A stretch of DNA of 64,000 bases. It comes from Stratiolaelaps scimitus. Lineage: Eukaryota; Arthropoda; Arachnida; Mesostigmata; Laelapidae. Both the position numbers and the translations under genes were made by a program. The stretch lies in assembly GCA_019614645.1 (NCBI GenBank), contig JABWDB010000065.1:248001-312000 (forward strand), in the 5' to 3' direction. Below, piece after piece: positions 53,791-64,000 of the stretch. Below the pieces are notes generated by a model, which did no database searches, was not told the DNA's origin, and was given only the letters and a program-made list of their open reading frames with translations. Each line of letters opens with the position of its first letter. Positions within the stretch are counted from its first letter, which is position 1.

Positions 53791-55193
53791 TATCTTGTGC
53801 TGACGTGAGCCGACACACTCTGTTGTACCTTGAAAGAGAAAGGGGATTCTAGCCCGATGCCGTATTCTAACTGGTTTCTGGATAAGAATTATACTAATAA
53901 TAATAAGAATAATAATAGTAATCGCAACACGTCGCAGAGCCCCATCATGCACTGAGCCACATACCCAATTATTTTCTAACATATACATGTATACATATAA
54001 TTAGCTCTCAATAGTAATGCATGCTATTTGCTGATAAATAACCAAATAAGTATTATAGTTAATATCAATGCTAGATTAATTGCTCATATATATCCTTAGG
54101 TATTCGCTGTGATAGTGCCGGATTTTTACCGGCTAAAAATCCTCGAACCTATATATCCGTATCGAAGATCTTCGCCTATTTGATATGGCATTACCTAAGG
54201 CTTCATATTAAATCACATCGGTGCTCGCCGACCCGGATGAGTATATGACATATAACATGTCTCTATATGACATCATCGGCTATATACCATACGTGTAAGT
54301 ATTGCGTAAAACAATTAGTAAAAGCCGTATGTTAGGGTCAGCCTGCAGTGTTCCAAACTGTTCTTGGTCGTTGACAATTACCTGGATAAAGGCCACTCTC
54401 AAATTTCCCGGAGCGGATATCAATGAGTTACAAGCTATAATAGACTCGATAATACACCGTCGGTTAGCCAATCAACTGATGCATAAGGTGGCGTTTCCAA
54501 TGAAGATACTCTAAACACTCCCATCATAAAAGATGAATTCGTATGATGGGATCAAATCCTCACGAGTGCAGAGCATCAGTGCGACTCTGGCGTCGGGCGC
54601 AATGGAGAACATGCCGAGTTGTCTGGGCAGAAGGTTGCGAAGGTATAAGGTATTCACTTTGCGAGGATGATACGAGGATATCAAAATCGTAATTAAAATG
54701 GCAGACCCACAAAGGGACATGTGGGACACAGCTCTTGACACAATTAGCAGCCACCCGCCCCGTTAGAATAAGATGATTATAATCATAGCAAGGGAACGCA
54801 GTGCAGGTACATGCATGCATATATGCCGTTCATACTAAATCTCTGCACCGTTTTTTTGGAGGGGCGGTTGTAATATTCAAGCTGGATACGGACGGTCGAG
54901 CTTTGAGGGAGAAAACAGCCGAAGATCGAAAAAAATAATAATTGACGTTATAGGAAAAACCTAGACACTGCATACGCAGAGCGAGCCAAAACGCCAGTCG
55001 TTGGAGGAGTGGGGTCTGCGATCCTGCCCTCTTTATGTGGAACAGTACAGGATGGCTGCGGCAGCGGCCAAACGCTTGCTCTTCTTCCTTTTCGGACACA
55101 TATTCGAGAACATGATTGATAGACAATGTGTACAGACTCGGCGAATAGCATTGATCAGGTAGCATTATGAACTAGTAGTATATTTCTTTAGTT

Positions 55194-55224
<31 letters not shown>

Positions 55225-55225
55225 T
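53791..55225. other. Single-copy DNA, no supported gene
   Basis: A/T-rich, with (AT)n at 55195-55224. Short ORFs only. Confidence 0.4.
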
Positions 55226-55333
55226 GGCAGTGTTTTTACAACGCTTAAGTTCTCGATATGTCACGTTACGGGACTCGGAGGTTGCGGCGTTTGGCTTTTT
55301 ACAGCCAGAGACTCTTAGGCGTCCGAGCCACCG
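55226..55333 (-). repeat. SINE-A copy
   Basis: On the minus strand: 'cggtggctcggacgcctaag', anticodon-like stem 'gtctctggctgtaaaaagcc', a mutated B box, 'cgtgacatatcgagaactta' and 'agcgttgtaaaaac'. Confidence 0.7.
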
Positions 55334-55673
55334 CGTTCACACGCGCTAGATAAAAGACAAAAAATATATATATATATATGGTGATGATGGGTGTGAGCTG
55401 TGTGGTGCTTCTTCACGAAAGCGATGATGACAACAGTCGAGGTCCTGTTTCGTTTTCTCCTTTGTGCTGCCATTGGGAATTCTAGAGGCGTGTGTACCAT
55501 TCGCTCTATGCAGCTTTACTGTATAACGGTTGCACATCAGAGCCACGAGGGGGATAGAATATGAGCTCCCTTGTCGGTGGTAAGCTGACAGGATCAGGTA
55601 TTTTTCTCTGCTTACGACTCGACTCGCCCGGCCACGGGGGGCTAGGCTAGGCGCTCTATGCACAAAGTGTTCT

Positions 55674-55680
<7 letters not shown>

Positions 55681-55706
<26 letters not shown>
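55681..55706. repeat. (AT)n microsatellite
   Basis: A run of about 13 AT units. A similar shorter run is at 55362-55378. Confidence 0.9.
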
Positions 55707-55707
<1 letters not shown>

Positions 55708-55740
55708 CACCATGCATCCATATCGACATGTGGCATCGCC

Positions 55741-56975
55741 GCTGTGCTGTGTATAGCCGCTGGCTGGTTCGTGGAGTTACCGTCACTCGTGGCCCGCAAC
55801 TCAATCCGACGCCACCGGCTGCCGCACACAACAGCAGCAGGTGGCTGTTTGCGAGCGGGGGGGGCTCTTAAAAGCGTTGTCGGGACGGATGCCTATGTAG
55901 TAAGACTCCGGAGATACAGGTATCCGGGTACCAGCACAGAAACTGACATACATACATTCATTCAAGTGGCTCCGCCCAGACCGGCGCATCGGACCGTGGA
56001 GCGGTTGTGCGCTCGATGCGTTCTCATTGTGCTCTAAAAATACGCTTAACTGAGGTTGGCAGCGCCTGCCGACCTTTATTCGGGTCGGTACTGACAGGCC
56101 GGCGGCCTAGTGGGCCCGTCACGGACCGCGGCTGTCGGTTGAGCCTAGACGACAGTGAGGCATGTCTGCTGGATGAATCTGCACTTGTGCTCAATCCTGA
56201 TGGCATTCGTATTCGAGCGAGAGCGAGGAGAAGACATTGCTGGAGGAGGCCTTGTCAGAAAGAGGTGGACGCAGTGCAAACGGCCGCGCTCGGTGGAGAG
56301 GCCAGGCGAGACGGATGCGCAATTGCTACCGCAACGCTACGATGGCTGATAGGGATATGTGCGCCGGGTAGTTCTACGGTCGATCGTTCGTTAGCCACGG
56401 AGGTGGTCGTCATTACGAGTGACCAACAAGACAGCAACGACTTGTGCTGCGCCAACGCTTGGACGCAAATAAACGTGCCATCCGAACCGCAGTGCAAGTT
56501 TCCTGCGTGACGCGTTACGGAGGCGACGCTTGTTAGTGAAGCTTCATCAGTCAGTTTTATCGTCCGAAGCCCGGCCTAACCGGCCTGCGTCAGCGGCTTA
56601 CACAAGCAGAGTAGCAAGTTGCAAAGTGTGTCAACACACATCAACAACATCAAGTCCCGCGTGTGCTTCTGGTGTGGCGTCCACCACCCGCTGCTGGCTA
56701 GAGGCGCTTTATCTAGTTTTGCCACTGGAGGAACGTGGGCAAAGCTGCTCGCAGCCGTTTCGTAGAATAATTTGTGACTCGCAAGAGGGCAACGAAGACG
56801 CCACTCAGCGAAGTAGCGCACGAAGGAACACACACACACACAGACTCATCCATCCGCACGAAGCTTCGCTACAGCTACGCCACTGTTCGAGGCGGTCTGT
56901 GCTAGGCGGTCTGTCTTGTCGGTTCAACCTGCCACTGAGAGATGCGTGGCGCTCCCCCGCATTTCCGTTAGAGGA
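55741..56975 (+). promoter_or_regulatory. GC-rich probable promoter/5' UTR of the host gene
   Basis: About 1.2 kb of GC- and CpG-rich DNA directly precedes the start codon at 56976. Long frames are open on the plus strand (56007-56510 and 56530-56988), but none fits the codon phase of the exon at 57882. An in-frame TAG at 56814 separates the predicted start from them. I read the region as promoter plus untranslated leader. No TATA box or transcript start can be fixed. Confidence 0.35.
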
Positions 56976-57010
56976 ATGGATGCGGTAGCCAGATTTAGAC
57001 TGGTGGCCTC
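56976..57010 (+). CDS. Host gene, first coding exon (unknown protein)
   Basis: The ATG has G at -3 and G at +4, and is the first ATG after an in-frame TAG at 56814. Thirty-five coding bases (MDAVARFRLVA plus two bases) end at a strong donor GTGAGT (57011). The phase is exactly the one required by the acceptor at 57881, joining through a Ser codon. The implied intron is 871 bp. The N-terminus matches nothing I recognise. Confidence 0.4.
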
Positions 57011-57881
57011 GTGAGTATTTGTTGGTCCTGCATCGTTTCGACAGGTTGTTGCAAATCAGACCCCAATGATGGTCGGATGGACCCGAACTGAGTGGCTTCT
57101 TGGAAATTCGCCTTGGACAGCTGAAATCGAATGTATCTTCAATAGCGTTTTGACCGAATATTTTCTTATTTACTGCATTTTCAATAGGTTCTATTAGAGA
57201 TCAAAGCAGATCGTTCACACAGAGGTCCACAAGAAAGTCGTGCCGTCTGGATAGAAAGCCTACTCGATATCTGGCCTATAGGTCTATTGAAGCTTTTGAC
57301 AAGTGTGCGGCAATTATATATTGGAAGACGACTGATTGTGTATAATATATATTTGATAATCGTATAATAGGTAAGTTATTGAAGCTGGATAAGATTTGGC
57401 ACAAAAGTAAAAAAAAATGCTATATTTGGCTGAAGAATGAAGGACGCTTGCCTCAATCTTGCGTTTTTGCCTTCGATGAAAATTTCACACAGGACTTCAG
57501 CTTTACTCTGTGTGCACTTCTGACAAACTTCTTTTATTTATTTATGATGATTTAATACGATTTATGATGGTGGTCAGGCTCACGCAGTGAATGCTCAAGG
57601 GAACTCAAAAGCCCTTTTCTACGGACATGGACCAGAGAGACTAGAACATCAATTGAATATATTGAATAAAATAGAGATGTACTTTTTACACAATAGAACA
57701 TGAAAGTTGTTGCTCAGAATTACATGTTCATTTGTTCTGATGTGTTTTGTATTTAATTGTGTCTTTATTTAAGCACATACTTCGTTTTCCTGTACACTTG
57801 TATGTTATTACCTTTATTTATTCAGTGTCAGTTTGAACGACTTCTTACACAACTAATATTTCAATGTTTGGGTCTTTTTAG

Positions 57882-58039
57882 GGCGGAACGTCCCATCGAC
57901 TTCGTGGTGCCTCCAATGCTTTCACCTGGAAGTGCCATGGAAGATAGACTTTTAACGCCACTTGGAGATAACGTTCCACTCGGCGAGCGTCTGTCAATTT
58001 CTGGGGTCTCCGGAGAGAAAGCCGCACTGCTTGCTTCAG
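57882..58039 (+). CDS. Host gene, second coding exon (unknown protein)
   Basis: A 158 bp exon with acceptor 'gggtctttttag' (branch-like ctaat at about 57852) and donor GTTAGT at 58040. The only open phase gives ERPIDFVVPPMLSPGSAMED and then a hydrophilic stretch with LLTPLGDNVPLGERLS and GEKAALLAS. It reads as a real, Pro/Ser-rich N-terminal region of an intracellular protein (no signal peptide). The family is unknown. Later exons are not found in the window with confidence; a weak candidate acceptor is near 59264. Confidence 0.45.
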
Positions 58040-59460
58040 GTTAGTTCACTCACGGATTGAACTAGAATAGTCTGAATTGGAAGTGCCTCATGTATATATA
58101 TATAATATATATAAGTGAACATCTACTATTATATGTATACTGCCCGCGCGCTACAGCAGCAGTCGCCTGCCCTAGGCAAAGCGCCTACCCCTGAGGACCT
58201 GCGATCTGAGAACAAAAGGCAGCTTTTCACTTCCTGCCCTCAATGAACTCGGTGCTCACGCATAGTTTTGTCTTAGAATGAGCGCCTCGCTAGCCGTGAA
58301 GCTAATATTTGAGTTGCATTGCATGCCTCTGTTCCTAGTGGTAACGGAATTAGTAGCCACTGTTTACGATATGGGTATCGTGAATAATAATGAATCCACC
58401 GCCTACTATCATGCTCAAGTTGTATCGGTGTTACCAGCTAAATGGGGCCACAGCCACGAGCGTGCCCTGTGAAACTTATATGGCATATCTCGTGCACTGA
58501 TTGGGGCAGCAGATAAACGGATCCGGAAAATAAGCGCTACCTACGGATAATTAAATACGTTCCACAATTCCTCTTATTTACTGTTGTCACATGGAATGAT
58601 CGCAGCCACTCACCAGAAGGCGCCATGCGGCTGTCTCGCAGACTGGAATCGGTCTGAAGCGAGGGCCTAAATGAGGGCATCCAATTATCATTATTTTAAG
58701 CCATTACCAATAATCCTTTCTGTGTTTGTGCATGGGTGTACTCATATATCAGATTTCTTCCCGTCACCTCTATGACGGACATCACAAATTGGGGAAGCTG
58801 AAATTGCAGCAGTGAAGACGCACAAACAACAAGCAGACGTTTCATATTTGCAATGGGCAGACCCCGTATCCCGCCAGTTTGTCGCCTACGATTGAACGAT
58901 GTACATTGGCAGGTATTCGTCTCCTCCACGGCCGTTGCCAGTTCTTACGAGAACGAATCCACTACGCTTATCTGCACCAGCCAATGGCTACGGCCAAGGA
59001 GAATTGAGTAGCTAATACTGACGATGATGAAATCGAATGTTTCCAGTCCCCGCTTAAATTATTTCTACAAAGCTTTTATCGTTTCCACGAGATCCCGTTC
59101 ATTGACACCCTCGCCTAGGGATAGCTAGCCGGCGAGGAGAAGGAGTCCAGCGACGGTTTCAGCGACGCACTAGGCGCCAAGGCAAAATAGAACAAGATCA
59201 AGATGAGGCATGACGTTGATAGGGACTCACCCAGCCACTACCCTAAGTCTCTTACGACGGACGCAGAGGAGGCGGAAGTCATCGGTGATGATCTTGCCCC
59301 CCCCCCCCCTCCTGCCGCCCCATGCAGGATTTACCTTTAACCACTTAAAAAACAAAGCGCAATCAACAGTAACAGACCAAGATCACGAGAGACAAAGGCA
59401 TTTGGAACTTCAAGAAATTTCCCTTAAATGGGTATGATCAGCACACACGCTTATTGCCTG
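58040..59460. other. Probable intron/intergenic DNA, no supported gene
   Basis: It has short AT runs at 58093-58113 and a C13-type run at 59295-59307. No ORF with clear family features. It is probably an intron of the gene starting at 56976. Confidence 0.4.
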
Positions 59461-59872
59461 TTACATACTTCTCAATTGTAATTTGAGTTTTGGCGCGTTG
59501 AGAGTTGATAATCAAGTGTTAGGCTAACTAGCGCTAATCTCTCGTTTTCCGCTAACTTAGTCGGTGAATAGGTTCAAGTCAGATAAGTCGCACGGTCGGC
59601 CTTACTTGCGTTTGTACTCAATTTAGCTATTATAGGTTAAGCCTTTGAAGACGTTAGGGAGCTGGAACCACTCCTAAGTCAGTTAATCTAAGCCTTCCCA
59701 GAAAGCTACATCTGTCTATCTCTCTTGGCTACTTCAATATTCTCTATCTTATTTAATCCGCGAAGCTTGGTTGAATACATTAATCATCTCTTTCGTTGGA
59801 TTGCTTTCTCGTCGAAAGTTATATTTTAATTTTCTAGATAGCTTGCCTATTTTGAGAAACTTAGCAGTAATC
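59461..59872. repeat. 410 bp dispersed repeat, copy 2
   Basis: Same orientation as 39910-40311 and matching from 'tctcaattgtaatttga' to 'gaaacttagcagtaat'. The copies are diverged, so the family is old. Confidence 0.8.
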
Positions 59873-60810
59873 CTACAATTAGATTCTCTACTTTCTCCAT
59901 AGCCCGTTAACATTAACAACAGCCCTTAATAAAATTCAGCAAAAAAAAACAGACAAAATATTGTTACCTCGAGTGATCACTAGACGTCAGAGATGCGAAA
60001 ATGGTGGTTTATAGTGTAACTAGTGTAACGATCGAGATGCTCCGACCACACATCTTTGCTTCTGGTAATGTTCATCATGCACACTAACAATTTGCTTTAT
60101 TTAATTCTATCCCGAACCTGCTTTATATAGCTGCTCGTTATTCGTCCTATTCTAACTCGCGAAAACGCGAGGCGCTTGACCGACGATTCTTGTGTTAGAC
60201 TGTACGCTCGTACTCCTTTCCTGTTTCATGCTGTCTTACCCATTCGAAAGATCTTGACCCGTAAGGCTTGCTAGACATCTTATACAGTACTAGAACCGAC
60301 GCTTGGCGACCGATGTCAAAGGTAATTAAAACGCTAGACGATTGACGACAGTCCTCTCGGGTCTGGGCAAGCAGATGTGACGGGTCAGCCCGTGTTGGAT
60401 AGGTTTGGTCGGACGGGGGAACTCGTTTACGCAGAGTCCGCCGCCCGACTTAGCCCTTCGTCTCCCACGGACTTCTTGTTTCTCTGACACACGAGTCTGC
60501 CTGGACCATGTCAGACTTCGCGCAGACACCGGCGGTAGAAGGGTGGTGGCAGTTGGTTGTTGGACAGGGTCGAGCATACGCTGTCGTAATGTGTCGCATA
60601 GCGCCACGGTCCACCCCGGCAACCGCTCAAGCGTCGCTGGCTCGACGGGCGCCAGTGGGTCATTCGGGATCCTTATGGTGGCTGTCGTGAGGTGGCCCTT
60701 CTCGCCCTCTCTAGTTGGATCATGGCAACAGCTACAGCTGCAGCAGGCCGTGCGAAAACACCGAGGAAATATCATCCGCCTTAGCATTATTGCCACTAGA
60801 ACATCATAGG
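59873..60810. other. Region with overlapping ORFs at 60326-60809, coding status unclear
   Basis: A GC-rich block is open for 156 codons on the minus strand (60796-60326) and 134 codons on the plus strand. The minus frame has the more protein-like part (RIPNDPLAPVEPATLERLPG). No domain, and flanking splice sites are not convincing. The first 450 bp are A/T-rich and empty. Confidence 0.3.
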
Positions 60811-62710
60811 CCGTAGTTCCGCTGACAGCTATACGACCATGCAGCTGGGACCATAGTAGGTGTCAGAGTCAGAAGTGGAATACAGGGCTGTTATTTTTAT
60901 TACGTTTTACTCATATCCGTCTATACCGCGCCGCGTAGATACAAGCGATGTATTCTACATCACGTCACATTGATCCGGAATCAATACTCTGTGATCAAAT
61001 TACGCCAATGAGTTCAATTGTAGAATGAAACACATGCTTTCGAAAGTGGCAACGAAACTTCGCCACTGCCGGAGTTCCGCGATGTCACCTATTATTTAGA
61101 GAACTTAAACATGTGACAACTATAGTTCCTTTGATAAGCCATTAAGACTTTCACCGTCACCGACTATGAGCCTACTAACACTTTAAACTCTTTGTTGACT
61201 CTCGAGGTGTCATCGTATGGGCCTTGCTTTGGACCTGGTAAAAATCAATTCATAGCTGTTCCCCCATGTCACAGGCCTCGGAACCACGTTGGACATTACT
61301 TCAAGGACCTGTCCGGATTACCGCTAGCTATTTTAAATCGCTTGTGCCTGGCAAGAATCCACAATTATAGGTCGCTGATAACGAGATCCAAATATGCTCC
61401 CGGTCTGGCAGGCTGCGATCAGTGAAGCAGGGCCGAACATATGGCCTAGGGATTAAATTTCGGCCAGGCGCGGAGAGAATTGCTATCGCGGCAAGCAATA
61501 CCTAGTAAAAATATCGTACTTCCGTGCTGGCGCTCAGCCCGGAAGGACAGCTACTACTATATATTCCCCAGCATACTTTCTACTGCCGTCTACTGAAGTT
61601 GTGCCGTAAATATGGCATAGTCGAATCACTGCAACGATTATTATATATTTAATAATTGGGCCCTCAGCATTTGATCCTCATCATTTCGTGTTCGCTATAT
61701 TTCATTATAGCGATAAGTGGACTCGCTCCATTTCACACGAGTCGAGTCATGCTATTGAGCAAGACAAGGTTTTGCTACCCAGCAGAAAAAGGAAACCGGC
61801 TGAGCCGCTGACCATTTTGTCTGCGGGCGGTGCGATGCATTAGAGGGTCGGCCTTGTTGTTGGCTAATGGAACATATGTATCTATCTGGATGGTCGCGGG
61901 TTCATTCATCATTAAGCTGTTACTAGCACCATCGATTACTGACCACGAGTATATAAGTACCACTAAAGTGTCTCGGGTTTTGCCTCACAATGTATCTTCC
62001 ACGATGTCGTGAATTTCGGGATTGAATCGCCGCAAAAGGCAAACATTTTCATTGAGGTTACTTGTAACACGTATACAACATTTGTATGCGTTGATTATCG
62101 AAACTGTAATATCACGCAGCCATCAAGTAACTATTCGCTCCATTATAATTGTCAATATCCGCGTCATGATACTTCAGAAACAGTTCTCTTTGAAACGATT
62201 CTTGTTACCGCTCGTGTGCTATATCCTAAATATCCCTGGTGCAGCGATCTGAAGCTCGGCTAGTTATCCGTGACGAAGCATAATGTTGACCCGTTTACGG
62301 CAGTTTCGTGGTGTTTTCCTCTTGTACAAACACGATTCCTTGGGCTCAGAGCGCGGGCAATTGTAAACTGAACATTGAACTCCATAGTAACAAGTTCAAG
62401 GTCGGAATATTAAGCAAGCAATACATAGCCGTAGAGTGTTCACATCATATAGTAGTATACTATAGTATTCGTTAGGGAACAAAAATCATTTGAAAGTCAC
62501 CCAATGGTGAGCGTCTTGAACTCCCAAGTAGGGACGACATTTGGTTTGGGATCGCGGAGAATCGTTGGATTCCGTTAGTATCTTTTTATATCTGTGGATT
62601 CTTGCCAAATACGAGAGTGTTCAAAGATAGGCCGAGGCTGCCCCGAAGGCAGGTCCGAGGCCTGCAACTTAGGGGAGCAGGTGAGCTTCAGCTCAAAAGT
62701 GCTCAAGTAA
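60811..62710. other. Single-copy DNA with one SINE-A tail fragment
   Basis: A SINE-A 3' fragment is at 61099-61162 ('agagaacttaaacatgtgac', 'gttcctttgataagcc'). Otherwise short unsupported ORFs only. Confidence 0.4.
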
Positions 62711-62712
62711 TA

Positions 62713-63938
62713 CAGTGGTCTGCATAAACTTAACGCACCCCTATATTCCAACAAATCGTTACAAAGAATACACATTTGAGGCATTTATTCTGTATCAGAT
62801 GAATGTACGTGTCAAATAACATACACACCACATAGAACAGCGCATGTGACGTCGCAAGCAGCCTGCTTCAACAAAATGTGTCATATTTCGGTTGTGCAAA
62901 ATGAAACACACCCTCGGTTATCGAGTGTTCTCGCTGAATTAATTCTCGTTTTCTTGTGCTAATCAGTACCGTGTGGCCCCACCCTTGCAAATTATAACGT
63001 CAAAAACTCGGTCCGGCATAATATCAACGAGATTTCGACGCATATACTCGTCGGAGAAGAATGCCCCAGAGGTTCTCCATCGGGTTGAGATCAGGAGAAC
63101 ATGCTGACCACTCAATGTCATGCCCTAACTACGAATTCAAGCGTTAGCGTATTGGAAAACAATTGGCAGTCCATGAAATCTGCTCCTAAACGGTAGTAGG
63201 TTGTTGGTCAACATATGCTGATAACCCTCTCTATTCATTCGAGATGAGATGAAAGCGAGTGGGAGTCTACCGCGGCTTTTTACGTACATCATGCCAATAA
63301 CCGTTAAATCCATCTGGCCCGTCCAAATTGAACTTCTTCTCGTCACTGAAGATGATCTGAAACAAAACAGTACATTTCAAATAGACATGTACTCACAAGA
63401 CACTCTTTAAAGAGCGTGGCCCCAATACTCACCAATTTCCAGTCTCTGGCCATATTTTTGCGGGCGAAGTTTGGTTGGGCAGTCATGTGGCGTTGTTGAA
63501 GACGAGGTCTTGTTTTCATTTGCGCCCGTATGATATGAGGATAACGCTTCATTGTCTTTAAAACTGTTAATCTATGAACCTGAAGGTTCAACTCTTGCCT
63601 GAGCTTCACAATTTATGGTCGAATTCGAGGCCAATCGACAAATGTGCATGGCAGTTCGCTGGCTGATCTTTCATGGACGTCCTTTAGACTTATTAGTACC
63701 ATACGTCGACGGACTGCGTAATAACTGCTTTCTCTGCATCAGTAAGGCTCGAAGCGTGTCCCATGACTACAGTACAGCTTGAATGCTCAACACAAACTGG
63801 ATTACTTCAGCAAGAACACTCGATAACTGGGGGTGCGTTATCATTTTGCACAACCGAAATATGACACATTTAGTTGCAGCAGGCTGCATGCGACGTCATA
63901 TGCTCTGTTCTATGTGGTGTGTATGTTATTTGACATGT
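62713..63938 (-). mobile_element. Degenerate Tc1/mariner-family transposon
   Basis: The left end reads TACAGTGGTCTGC at 62711, typical of Tc1/Tc3-like ends with a TA target. Long internal inverted repeats pair 62807-62948 with 63798-63938 at high identity. The outer right end is missing or altered after 63938, so the true right boundary is uncertain. The transposase lies between on the minus strand. Confidence 0.75.
62960..63609 (-). pseudogene. Tc1/mariner transposase with a 76 bp intron, inactivated
   Basis: The upstream exon (63609-63433) is the helix-turn-helix region (LTVLKTMKRYPH, LQQRHMTAQPNFARKN). It is followed by a GT...AG intron at 63432-63357 with donor gtgagt and acceptor tttgtttcag. 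The downstream exon begins at the first catalytic Asp motif ([14 protein letters not shown]) and has in-frame stops after VRKKPR, after HLISNE and further on. The second Asp and Glu remain recognisable (CSPDLNPMENLWG near 63095-63060). The N-terminal start is lost. Confidence 0.8.
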
Positions 63939-64000
63939 GTAAGAAGAGTGGCCAGAATGGGACGTGGCGTAACGTAGCACGCGTAGGTAGAACGTACCAT
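63939..64000. other. Right edge, no feature
   Basis: These 62 bases do not match the outer left end of the transposon. Nothing else is recognised. Confidence 0.4.

Noticed and set aside
43611..55706. Tandem arrays as CRISPR or centromeric satellite
   Set aside because: All are simple di- or trinucleotide runs. There is no repeat-spacer structure and no satellite-length monomer.
56007..56988. Two long plus-strand ORFs (167 and 152 codons) as the host gene's first exon
   Set aside because: Neither reading frame matches the phase of the acceptor at 57881. The frame that fits is closed by TAG at 56814 and starts at 56976.

Overview
The window is animal nuclear DNA. The genes have no operon structure, introns have GT/AG borders, and the DNA is crowded with BEL/Pao, CR1-like, R1-clade, restriction-like-endonuclease (RLE) and Tc1/mariner elements and tRNA-derived SINEs. 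The mix of R1-clade LINEs, BEL/Pao elements and TCAGTT initiators suggests an arthropod. A mite or other arachnid is my guess, but the species cannot be fixed from this sequence.

Positions 1 to about 41060 are a decayed tandem array. Each unit carries one intronless gene for a 204-residue protein with a signal peptide and no domain I recognise. Three copies are intact (8807-9421, 22829-23443, 38562-39176). Only the ends of two more are present at 1-20 and 410-550. Stop-to-stop spacing is 8871, 14022 and 15733 bp. Removing a 4705 bp LINE plus its 13 bp target duplication from the second interval, and a 7266 bp BEL element plus its 5 bp duplication from the third, leaves 8871, 9304 and 8462 bp. 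The array therefore has one ancestral unit of about 8.5-9.3 kb, obscured by later insertions. The unit order is: gene; 3' flank with SINE-A; a spacer block; a degenerate RLE-type LINE; a flank; SINE-B (later units only); an antisense cysteine-containing ORF remnant (later units only); LINE 3' tails; gene promoter. A 5'-truncated R1-clade LINE sits at the same site in two units. It lies in a 2.2 kb tract with one mismatch between units, although the neighbouring genes differ at about 43 of 204 residues, which looks like gene conversion.

The largest elements are a full-length CR1-like LINE (12846-17550, minus strand) and a BEL/Pao element (27022-34287, minus strand). The LINE has a PHD finger plus SGNH-like ORF1 and an APE-RT ORF2 with one premature stop. 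The BEL element has LTRs differing at one of 466 positions but five frame breaks, and it sits inside an RLE LINE.

From 41060 to 64000 the DNA is mostly single-copy and gene-poor. It holds SINEs, the second copy of a 410 bp dispersed repeat, a 78 nt near-perfect hairpin, the probable 5' end of a host gene (start codon 56976, donor 57011, second exon 57882-58039), and a degenerate Tc1/mariner copy with a 76 bp intron at the right edge. A tRNA-Lys(TTT) lies at the array border (39545-39617, minus strand).
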